Under the pieces are notes generated by a model. That model was given only the letters and a program-made list of their open reading frames with translations, did not search any database and was not told the origin of the DNA. Both the position numbers and the translations under genes were made by a program. A stretch of 6,805 bases of DNA. It comes from an uncultured Clostridia bacterium (lineage in GTDB: Bacteria; Bacillota_A; Clostridia; Christensenellales; UBA3700). The stretch spans positions 1-6,805 of the forward strand of contig CAMNMY010000046.1 of the NCBI GenBank assembly GCA_946545105.1. Reading direction: 5' to 3'. Below are positions 1 through 5,495 of this stretch, piece by piece; the stretch's first letter is position 1; every line of letters starts with the position of its first letter.

Positions 1-1
1 T

Positions 2-226
2 GTATATAGAGGATGCGCAAATAGAGTATATCAATTGTGTAAAGAAGCAGGTTTAACTCTAACAAAGGCTGGAGCTCCATTCCCATATGGCCAAGATGAT
101 TATGATTCAACATTAAGAATTGCTCCAACATTTACTTCAGATGAAGATTTAGATATTGCAATTAAGATTTTGATTTGTTGTGTAAAGAAAGCTTGCTTAG
201 AAAAGTTAGTAGAGGAAAAGAAATAA
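2..226 (+). CDS. PLP-dependent aminotransferase, C-terminal fragment (class I/II fold, MocR-type aminotransferase family)
   Basis: The gene runs in from before the window; only the last 74 codons are visible, and reading frame 2 is open from the first base. The visible residues hold a motif typical of the C-terminal domain of fold-type I aminotransferases: a GLTLTKAGAPFPYG stretch followed by DSTLRIAPTF. In this family the arginine of the 'R-I-A-P' segment is expected to bind the substrate carboxylate. The pattern most resembles the aminotransferase group often labelled Aminotran_MocR in Clostridia. The substrate cannot be told from this fragment. The TTG at 35 is internal, because the conserved frame continues upstream of it (GCANRVYQL). 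The stop codon overlaps the yfcE start by one base (TAATG), so the two genes are probably cotranscribed and translationally coupled. Family assignment is fairly secure; the exact enzyme is not. Confidence 0.8.
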   Translation, partial: VYRGCANRVYQLCKEAGLTLTKAGAPFPYGQDDYDSTLRIAPTFTSDEDLDIAIKILICCVKKACLEKLVEEKK

Positions 227-762
227 TGAAATTGATGGTTGCCTCAGACATACACGGATCTTTCTATTATGCAAAAGCAATAATAGATAAATTCCTTGAA
301 GAGAAGGCAGATAAGCTTGTGCTACTTGGAGATATTTATTATCACGGTCCAAGAAATCCACTTCCAAAGGACTACAATCCAATGGAAGTAGCTAAGCTAC
401 TTAATGGATATAAAGACAAGCTTATCGTTATTCATGGAAACTGTGATGCTGAGGTTGATCAAATGATTTCAGAGTTTACTTTTGTAGACAATTTTGAAAT
501 GCAAATGGATGGAAAGAAATTGTTCTTTACACATGGGCATAAGATTAATAAAGACAATATGCAACCTAACGCATATGATGTTTTAATATATGGCCATTTC
601 CATATAAATATGATGGAAAGAGTGAATGGAGTTTTAGTTTTAAATCCAGGCTCAGTATCACTTCCAAAGGCTGATTCAAAATCTGGATATTTAATTTTAG
701 ATAAAGGTTTAGCAATCCAAAAAGACATTTTAGGAAGCGTTTTAAACAGCACAAATATATAG
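226..762 (+). CDS. yfcE: YfcE-family metallophosphodiesterase
   Basis: The protein is 178 residues, close to the length of E. coli YfcE, and resembles it along its whole length. It is a small cytoplasmic calcineurin-like phosphoesterase; characterised relatives hydrolyse phosphodiester test substrates using Mn2+, and the natural substrate is unknown. All metal-site motifs are present: SDIHG (D8, H10), LGD (D36), GNCD (N72, D74), THGH (H103, H105) and GHFH (H124, H126). The family-specific HGPRN segment follows at 40-44, and NPGSVSLPK lies near the end. I chose ATG 226 rather than an in-frame ATG at 175, because the homology begins exactly at MKLMVASDIHG, an SD-like AGAGGA sits at 211-216 with 9 bases of spacing, and the start overlaps the upstream stop as TAATG. 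The extra upstream residues would lie inside the aminotransferase gene. Function beyond a phosphodiesterase is not known. Confidence 0.93.
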   Translation: MKLMVASDIHGSFYYAKAIIDKFLEEKADKLVLLGDIYYHGPRNPLPKDYNPMEVAKLLNGYKDKLIVIHGNCDAEVDQMISEFTFVDNFEMQMDGKKLFFTHGHKINKDNMQPNAYDVLIYGHFHINMMERVNGVLVLNPGSVSLPKADSKSGYLILDKGLAIQKDILGSVLNSTNI

Positions 763-777
763 CAAAACTGTGCCCCC

Positions 778-806
778 TTTTCAAATTCCTATAATAATAG
801 TATAAT
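778..806 (+). promoter_or_regulatory. Promoter of the LRR protein gene
   Basis: A perfect -10 box TATAAT lies at 801-806, with a -35-like TTTTCA at 778-783 and 17 bases between them. A second TATAAT at 790-795 could serve as an alternative -10. Transcription would start near 812-814, just ahead of the AAAGGGG SD site (813-819, 6 bases before the ATG at 826), so the 5' leader would be very short. It lies in the 63-base gap after yfcE and gives the LRR gene its own transcription unit. Confidence 0.65.
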
Positions 807-825
807 ATTATTAAAGGGGTGTCAT

Positions 826-2427
826 ATGAAGTTGAAAAAATTATTTGTAACTTTTGCTATTATAGCGGTTTTTGCAGTGTTGAGTATTTCAATCTCTGCT
901 AATCAAATATTCAATTCAGACAAGGAGATAACATTAGGAATTATTGATGTCGATAGCAAACCTATCGTAGCTGATGAATTTTCTGATTTAACTCAAGCTG
1001 AGATTGATAAAATCGTTGAAGACGCAAATGTTAATGACGAGTTAGTAGTTCCACAAGATACAGAAGAAGTATTAGAATCTTCATCGGTAACTAGAAACGC
1101 TTTTGAAGGTGCTGATACAATCACAACAGGAAATGCTCAATGCGAATATAGAACTGTTAAAACTTATTCTGAAACAAAGAGCGATGTTGTTATTACAAAA
1201 ATTAAGAATAAAAAAGAAGCAACAAACCTAACTATTACATATCAAGAAAGCGGTAAGAATATTGTTGGTATTGATGATAGAGCATGTGAAGGTTGTACTG
1301 CATTAACAACTGTTAACCTTGCGGAATCTCATGTTACATCAATTGGACAATCTGCTTTCCACGGTTGTACTTCTTTAGAAAGCGTAACATTCCCATCAGA
1401 TAGTTCATATCTAACATATATTGGAGGCTATGCATTCTTAACAACACCATGGTTAACATATCAAAGAAAACATTCAGATCAAGCATTGGTTGTAGTGAAT
1501 GGCATTTTGATTGATGGTATTACTGCAAAAGGTAATGTAACAATTGCTAATAGTGGAATCAATAAAATTGCTCCATTTGCGTTTGCTTATAACTCTAAAA
1601 TGGAAACATTAACAATCACAAACGATACTCCAGTTGCAGAATTATCATATAGAGCATTTACAGGATGTAAGGCTTTAAAGAAAGTAAATCTTGATTCAAT
1701 CAATATTGGATCACACTCTTTCTATGATTGCAAAGCACTTGAAGAAGTAACTTTAGCTGAAGTTGAAAATATTGGCACAGCAGCATTTAATAAGTGTTCA
1801 GGAATTACTTTATTTAACTTTGGTGACAAGATTAAATCAATAGATAACAATGCTTTTGCATATTGTAAAGGTCTAGAATCAGTAATTTTACCAGATTCTA
1901 CATTAAGTGTTAAAGTTGGTGCATTCTTAAACTGTACAGGATTAAAGAACTTAGTAATTGCAGGTAAGGAAGGAATCGATCTTGATTTAAGCCAAGGCTC
2001 ATTTATGGGTTGTACTAAATTGGCTTCAGTTGCGCTTCCAGCAACTACTCATTCAATTGATAAAGGTGTATTCTTATCTTGTCCAATTTCAAAGGCAACA
2101 TTGCCAGCTCAATTTATAAGCGCAATTACAACAAGAACTCATCTAAAAGAAGTTGAATTATTAGGTACAACAATTTCTGCAAATGCATTAAAGGATTGCT
2201 CAGAATTGGAAAAGATTACACTAAGCTCAACAATTACAAATATTGGAGCATCAGCATTTGAAGGATGTAGTTTATTAGCAGATGTTGTATTCAAAGGAAC
2301 AGCAGATGAATGGAGCGCAGTAACAAAGAATACAAACTACAACAAGAAGGGAACAGAGAATTCGTCTCCTGTATATTTTGGAAACATTTTATCTTGTAGC
2401 GATACAACAGATAAAATTGCATTCTAA
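826..2427 (+). CDS. Secreted BspA-like leucine-rich-repeat protein
   Basis: The protein is 533 residues. Residues 1-25 form a clear Sec signal peptide (KLKK, a hydrophobic stretch, then SISA before N26); no lipobox cysteine follows. Residues 27-140 are an acidic linker with no recognised motif. From about 145 to 510 there are BspA-type LRRs (LRR_5) of about 22-24 residues, with the recurrent pattern I-x-x-x-A-F-x-x-C-x-x-L-x-x-V-x-L-P, for example around 173-190 and 337-356. At 208-232 there is the PWL...ALVVVNGILIDG insertion common in clostridial members. The tail FKGTADEWSAVTK (489-501) is also typical of the family's last repeat. No LPXTG, dockerin, SLH or transmembrane anchor is seen at the C-terminus, so it is probably released or held non-covalently. 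Relatives are often adhesins or surface proteins of gut and oral anaerobes; the ligand here is unknown. The start is fixed by the signal peptide and a good SD site (AAAGGGG). Confidence 0.88.
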   Translation: MKLKKLFVTFAIIAVFAVLSISISANQIFNSDKEITLGIIDVDSKPIVADEFSDLTQAEIDKIVEDANVNDELVVPQDTEEVLESSSVTRNAFEGADTITTGNAQCEYRTVKTYSETKSDVVITKIKNKKEATNLTITYQESGKNIVGIDDRACEGCTALTTVNLAESHVTSIGQSAFHGCTSLESVTFPSDSSYLTYIGGYAFLTTPWLTYQRKHSDQALVVVNGILIDGITAKGNVTIANSGINKIAPFAFAYNSKMETLTITNDTPVAELSYRAFTGCKALKKVNLDSINIGSHSFYDCKALEEVTLAEVENIGTAAFNKCSGITLFNFGDKIKSIDNNAFAYCKGLESVILPDSTLSVKVGAFLNCTGLKNLVIAGKEGIDLDLSQGSFMGCTKLASVALPATTHSIDKGVFLSCPISKATLPAQFISAITTRTHLKEVELLGTTISANALKDCSELEKITLSSTITNIGASAFEGCSLLADVVFKGTADEWSAVTKNTNYNKKGTENSSPVYFGNILSCSDTTDKIAF

Positions 2428-2452
2428 TTTAAGTGCTAAATAAAATAGTCTG

Positions 2453-2461
2453 TGATATTAT
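2453..2461 (+). promoter_or_regulatory. Putative extended -10 promoter of the transporter-thiN operon
   Basis: TGA-TATTAT (TG at 2453-2454, -10 at 2456-2461) matches the TGn-TATAAT extended -10 form; no convincing -35 is present. Transcription would be expected at about 2468-2471, which coincides with the ATG at 2471 and would give a leaderless or nearly leaderless mRNA. The motif lies inside an inverted repeat, GATATT (2454-2459) and AATATC (2465-2470). AT-rich DNA produces such matches by chance, so this is moderate evidence only. Confidence 0.45.
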
Positions 2462-2470
2462 TTAAATATC

Positions 2471-3448
2471 ATGGACAGGAAATATCAACTTAGACACTCG
2501 CTATATTTATTCATAGCAGCAGTAGTTTGGGGAATATCATTCGTATCACAAAGATCCGCCATGCAAACAGAGCTTGGCGGATTTACTTTTAACGGGATTA
2601 GACTAATGTTAGGTGCATTAGTACTAGTTCCTATTATTTTTGTAATTCGCAAAAAAGATGGCATATCTAAATGGGATGTTGAAAAGAAAAAATCATATAA
2701 CAAATATACTATCATTGGTGGTATTGTTTGTGGCTTAGTATTATGCTTAGCATCCAATCTACAACAATTTGGAATCAAGGGAATGTCTGCAGGGAAAACA
2801 GGCTTTATGACTGCAATGTATATTATTGAGGTTCCAATAGTTGGATTGCTATTAAGAAGAAAGACATCTTGGCTTTTAGCAGTTGCGGTTCCATTGGCTG
2901 TTGGCGGTATGTTCTTGTTGTGTATGGTAGGTGAAAGCTTTGCTTTTGGAATAAGCGAAACGTTAGTTTTGTGTTGTTCGTTTGTATATACGCTTCATAT
3001 TATGGTAATTGATTATTTCGCCCCAAAATCTGATAACGTAGCTATGTCTTGTATTCAATTTGCGGTGGCTGGAATAATATCATTGATATTGATGTTTATA
3101 TTTGAAACTCCAAAGATGGATGAAATATTAGCTTGTAAAGGTGAAATACTATATGCTGGAATTGGTTCATGTAGTGTAGCCTACACGCTTCAAATTGTTG
3201 GACAAAAGAATATGAACTCAACAGTATCTGCTTTGATATTATCTTTAGAATCAACAGTATCTGTACTATCTGGCTGGATAATTCTTCACGAAACATTATC
3301 TATATATCAAGCTTTAGGATGTGTATTAATGTTTATTGCAATTATCGTTGCTCAATTACCAAAAGGAATATTTGATAAATTTAAAAAGAATAAAGTGGCT
3401 ATAATAGAAGAAGAGACAAAAGAGGAAGAAAAATGCGAGCAGCAATAG
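2471..3448 (+). CDS. EamA-domain (drug/metabolite transporter superfamily) permease
   Basis: The protein is 325 residues and predicted to have ten membrane segments in two EamA repeats, the usual DMT layout. The first repeat starts with WGISFVSQ (20-27) and NGIRLMLGALVLVP (41-54) and includes SAGKTGFMTAMYIIEVPIVG (106-125). The second ends with STVSALILSLESTVSVLSGW (250-269) and HETLSIYQALGC (273-284). A charged cytoplasmic tail (302-325) is rich in Lys and Glu. The family exports or imports small metabolites; sequence alone does not give the substrate. ATG 2471 is chosen because the first helix begins at residue 11, the next Met is at residue 31 (inside the domain), and an in-frame stop lies at 2453. 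No SD site precedes it. The gene overlaps thiN by 16 bases, and its tail codons supply the thiN ribosome site, so the two are coupled. A link to thiamine or its precursors is an inference from this coupling. Confidence 0.88.
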   Translation: MDRKYQLRHSLYLFIAAVVWGISFVSQRSAMQTELGGFTFNGIRLMLGALVLVPIIFVIRKKDGISKWDVEKKKSYNKYTIIGGIVCGLVLCLASNLQQFGIKGMSAGKTGFMTAMYIIEVPIVGLLLRRKTSWLLAVAVPLAVGGMFLLCMVGESFAFGISETLVLCCSFVYTLHIMVIDYFAPKSDNVAMSCIQFAVAGIISLILMFIFETPKMDEILACKGEILYAGIGSCSVAYTLQIVGQKNMNSTVSALILSLESTVSVLSGWIILHETLSIYQALGCVLMFIAIIVAQLPKGIFDKFKKNKVAIIEEETKEEEKCEQQ

Positions 3449-4026
3449 TATTAAATTCAAATAACATTGCAAATATTGAAGAAGATTATATAATCGCTGC
3501 AGATGCAGGATATACTCATGTGCTAGCGCAAGGAAAAACTCCAAATGTAGTTATTGGAGATTTTGATTCATCTTCTATGCCAAAAGATTTGAAAGTCATA
3601 AAACTACAAATTGAAAAAGATGATACCGATGGACAAGCTGCTATTGAGTATGCAAAACAAAATAATTTTGATGAAATAAGATTATATGGAGCAACAGGTG
3701 GAAGATTAGATCATGAGCTATGCAATCTATCATTGCTTGCTAAGGCGTATTCACTTGGTATCAAAGCGAGCGCAAAAGAGCCCGGTGTAGAGATTTTTTA
3801 TAGCGAGGCGGGTAAAGTTACGCTTAATGCAAATATAGGCGCTACAGTCTCTATTATCGCGTTTGGAGATGGTGTAACCATTACAAATGGAAAGGGGTTA
3901 AAGTATCCTATAAATGATTTATCAATTTCAAAATATGATTTAGGAAGAAGTATCTCAAATGTGGCGGTAGAAGAAACACAGAGTTTTGAGATATTAAAAG
4001 GTTCTTGTTTTATATTTAAGTATTAA
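3433..4026 (+). CDS. thiN: Thiamine pyrophosphokinase (thiamine diphosphokinase)
   Basis: The protein is 197 residues, typical for bacterial thiamine pyrophosphokinases, which transfer pyrophosphate from ATP to thiamine and make TPP in one step in the cytosol. The catalytic-domain motifs appear in order: AADAG (22-26), the acidic GDFDS (42-46), KDDTD (62-66, expected Mg2+/ATP binding), then GATGGRLDHELCN (86-98). The C-terminal beta-sandwich thiamine-binding domain starts at about residue 118, and SNVAVEE (175-181) sits where the family has its conserved S-N segment. The start at 3433 is supported by AGAGGA (3421-3426) with 6 bases of spacing; it overlaps the transporter gene by 16 bases in another frame. 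No ThiE, ThiM or ThiD gene is seen nearby, so this enzyme probably serves salvage of imported thiamine together with the convergent thiT. Assignment is confident. Confidence 0.95.
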   Translation: MRAAIVLNSNNIANIEEDYIIAADAGYTHVLAQGKTPNVVIGDFDSSSMPKDLKVIKLQIEKDDTDGQAAIEYAKQNNFDEIRLYGATGGRLDHELCNLSLLAKAYSLGIKASAKEPGVEIFYSEAGKVTLNANIGATVSIIAFGDGVTITNGKGLKYPINDLSISKYDLGRSISNVAVEETQSFEILKGSCFIFKY

Positions 4027-4028
4027 AA

Positions 4029-4055
4029 AAATGCAGCCCAAAACGAGCTGCATTT
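4029..4055. terminator. Bidirectional intrinsic terminator between thiN and thiT
   Basis: Nine perfect base pairs, AAATGCAGC (4029-4037) with GCTGCATTT (4047-4055), flank a 9-base loop. Read on the minus strand the hairpin is followed by a run of seven T (complement of the A run 4025-4031), a strong intrinsic terminator for thiT. On the plus strand the stem begins 2 bases after the thiN stop and its right arm ends in TTT, followed by CTATT, a weaker tract. It insulates the two convergent units. Confidence 0.88.
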
Positions 4056-4073
4056 CTATTAAGTTTCAAATTC

Positions 4074-5303
4074 TTAATTTGCGTTTGTTGTTTCTGTTGT
4101 TGTAGTTGGCTTTGTTTCAACTTCTTGTGGTTGTTCTTCTTCATGGATTTGAGCAGCAACTTCAGTTTTAGCGCTTGTGAATCTAGCGATTTCTCTAGCT
4201 AGGCTCTTAGAAGATAATAATAGAACGCCAACAACTAAAGCGATTGAAATGTCTACGAATACGAATGAGTTGTATGCTGTTGAATAAGCAAGAAGATTAT
4301 CTATGCCAGCGTCTTTTGCGTAAGCACCAAATGCAAATACGCCAGATAATACGTGAGCAATAAATCTACCAACTGAAGCGATAAGTGCACTTAGAACGAA
4401 TTTAACTTGTGGATATTTTGGTAAGATTTTTACATCCTTTAAGCATCCAGCTAAACCTACGAAAGCAAATGCGATTGGGTAGTCTAGTAAGAATTGTGCT
4501 GGGTGAATGATGAATGGGTCTTGAATAGCTTGTAGAAGACCATAGAATAGACCTACAACAACACCTTTCTTTGCGCCATAGATATATGCAAATAACATTA
4601 CTGGAACAAGTGATGCAAATGTTACAGAGCCGCCTTGTGGTAATTTGAATAATCTAATGTAAGATAGAGCAAAAGATAGGGCAACTGTAATTCCAGCAAA
4701 AGCAATTGATTTAGAATCAAACTTTAACGAATTCTTTCTGTCTGTGAAGAATGCGATAGCAATTAAACCGATAACTAAAGCTGCAGCAGAGATGTAAAGG
4801 TTAGCATTATTTAGTTGACCATATTCACCTGTGTAATATCCATCACCTAAAATGTTGTTTGAATAGAAGATTGCTGTTGTTACAACTGTAGTAATGATAG
4901 ATGCTCCAATTAAAGCGGCGCTAACAATACTGCTGATCTTCATTAAATCTGGCTTCTTCTTAGAGATAACAAATAGAGAAACGGCAGAAACTAAAATAAT
5001 TATTGCTGTAATTAATCCAGGAATAAATACGAAGTTTACGATGTCGTTGCTTACATAGTTTTTCTCAAGGTATTGTGGATCATAATGCTTAGCAATCTCT
5101 AAAGATAACATTAGGATACCAATGATAGCTGCATATAGAACTAGGCCGTAAGCAGCTGGTTTGAATAGTTTAGAAAACAATTCTTTCTTTGTGAATAACA
5201 AAACGATGCCGCCGATAAATAAAGCAGCAACAATAGCGATTGTCATCCATTTTACGATTGGTTCTGCAGTGTCTACTGCATAAACAGATAATAAGTGTAA
5301 CAT
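4074..5303 (-). CDS. thiT: Thiamine ECF-transporter S component ThiT with an extra N-terminal membrane domain
   Basis: The protein is 409 residues, about twice the usual ThiT length (near 190). The ThiT core occupies about 198-365: ALSYIRLFKLPQGGSVTFAS (212-231), IYGAKKGVVVGLFYGLLQ (241-258), DPFIIHPAQFLLDYPIAF (262-279), RFIAHVLSGVFAFGAYA (313-329) and AYNSFVF (343-349), matching the family's conserved thiamine-site regions. ThiT binds thiamine with high affinity and works with the shared EcfT-EcfA-EcfA' module, which is not in this window. Residues 1-195 are an extension with about five predicted membrane helices (near 18-38, 46-70, 88-114, 124-147 and 168-187) that I do not recognise. The tail (381-409) is Glu/Thr-rich and probably cytoplasmic. 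ATG 5303 is firm: AAAGGAG lies 9 bases upstream, directly behind the TPP riboswitch. So the extension is translated and is not a miscalled start. Confidence 0.93.
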   Translation of the reverse strand: MLHLLSVYAVDTAEPIVKWMTIAIVAALFIGGIVLLFTKKELFSKLFKPAAYGLVLYAAIIGILMLSLEIAKHYDPQYLEKNYVSNDIVNFVFIPGLITAIIILVSAVSLFVISKKKPDLMKISSIVSAALIGASIITTVVTTAIFYSNNILGDGYYTGEYGQLNNANLYISAAALVIGLIAIAFFTDRKNSLKFDSKSIAFAGITVALSFALSYIRLFKLPQGGSVTFASLVPVMLFAYIYGAKKGVVVGLFYGLLQAIQDPFIIHPAQFLLDYPIAFAFVGLAGCLKDVKILPKYPQVKFVLSALIASVGRFIAHVLSGVFAFGAYAKDAGIDNLLAYSTAYNSFVFVDISIALVVGVLLLSSKSLAREIARFTSAKTEVAAQIHEEEQPQEVETKPTTTTETTNAN

Positions 5304-5361
5304 AAAAAAATACTCCTTTGGCTAAGGAGAACTTCATTTGGTTATTTTGATAACTTCCTTT
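5304..5361 (-). promoter_or_regulatory. Expression platform of the thiT TPP riboswitch (SD sequestor/terminator hairpin)
   Basis: Reading the minus strand, CTCCTT (5329-5324) pairs with AAGGAG (5318-5313), which is the thiT SD site, leaving a 5-base loop. Seven T follow directly (5310-5304) and then the ATG, so the same stem could block ribosomes, stop transcription, or both. The bases AAGGA (5360-5356), in the 3' strand of P4 and the adjoining junction of the aptamer, can pair with TCCTT (5328-5324). That would free the SD site when TPP is absent. A third hairpin, GTTAT (5354-5350) with ATAAC (5345-5341), would compete with P1. The mechanism is inferred from base pairing only. Confidence 0.7.
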
Positions 5362-5424
5362 CGCAAGTATTACCTTGTTACAAGTTCAAAGGGTATATCT
5401 CAGCCTTTTAGGCACCCCTAGCCA
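5350..5424 (-). ncRNA. TPP riboswitch (THI element) aptamer upstream of thiT
   Basis: On the minus strand the aptamer reads GGGGTGCC (5418-5411), a short P3 (GCCT/AGGC around a 2-3 base loop), then the invariant CTGAGA (5403-5398) that recognises the pyrimidine part of TPP, and ACCC (5394-5391) closing P2 with GGGT. P4 is formed by CTT (5384-5382) with AAG, and P5 by CAAG (5377-5374) with CTTG (5367-5364) around GTAATA, followed by GCG: the pyrophosphate-sensing half. P1 pairs TGGCT (5424-5420) with AGTTA (5355-5351), partly through G-U pairs. The P3 arm is at the short end of the class. It should lower thiT expression when TPP is plentiful. Confidence 0.95.
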
Positions 5425-5430
5425 CATAAG

Positions 5431-5459
5431 AATATATGATATTTGAAAATCTTTGTCAA
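5431..5459 (-). promoter_or_regulatory. thiT promoter (sigma-A type)
   Basis: A perfect -35 TTGACA (5459-5454) is followed by exactly 17 bases and a -10 TATATT (5436-5431), a 5/6 match. The expected start is near 5425-5424, at the first bases of the TPP aptamer, so the riboswitch begins almost at the 5' end of the transcript. The -35 box directly abuts the -35 box of the divergent promoter. Confidence 0.85.
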
Positions 5460-5488
5460 TTGAAATTTATATGTACTTATAATATAAT
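5460..5488 (+). promoter_or_regulatory. Promoter of the ABC-like/S41 protease operon
   Basis: The -35 TTGAAA (5460-5465, 5/6 match), 17 bases of spacing and a perfect -10 TATAAT (5483-5488) make a strong sigma-A promoter. Another TATAAT overlaps at 5478-5483. The expected start is at about 5495-5496, coinciding with the GTG taken as the start of the following gene, which suggests a leaderless mRNA. Confidence 0.78.
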
Positions 5489-5495
5489 TATTTTC

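Noticed and set aside
175..225. Upstream in-frame ATG extending yfcE by 17 residues
   Set aside because: The extension lies inside the aminotransferase gene, YfcE homology begins exactly at the ATG at 226, and that start has an SD site and a TAATG coupling.
35..226. Stand-alone 63-residue gene starting at TTG 35
   Set aside because: The frame is open and conserved back to position 2 and the residues match the aminotransferase C-terminus, so it is the end of a larger gene.
459..784. Minus-strand open frames opposite yfcE
   Set aside because: No recognisable motifs, no ribosome site, and they lie opposite a well-supported gene; chance shadows.
2428..2470. TPP riboswitch in front of the transporter-thiN operon
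   Set aside because: The 43-base gap is too short for the aptamer and contains no CTGAGA or GCG-type conserved segments.
2454..2470. Intrinsic terminator of the LRR gene
   Set aside because: The hairpin is entirely A/T in its core and has no following T run, so it would not be a credible terminator.
2485..3544. Minus-strand open frames opposite the EamA transporter and thiN
   Set aside because: They mirror the codons of conserved membrane-protein and thiN genes and carry no motifs of their own.
5436..5495. ATG at 5436 as the start of the ABC-like protein
   Set aside because: It lies upstream of the -35 box of the gene's promoter and inside the thiT promoter, and the added residues do not match the ABC fold.
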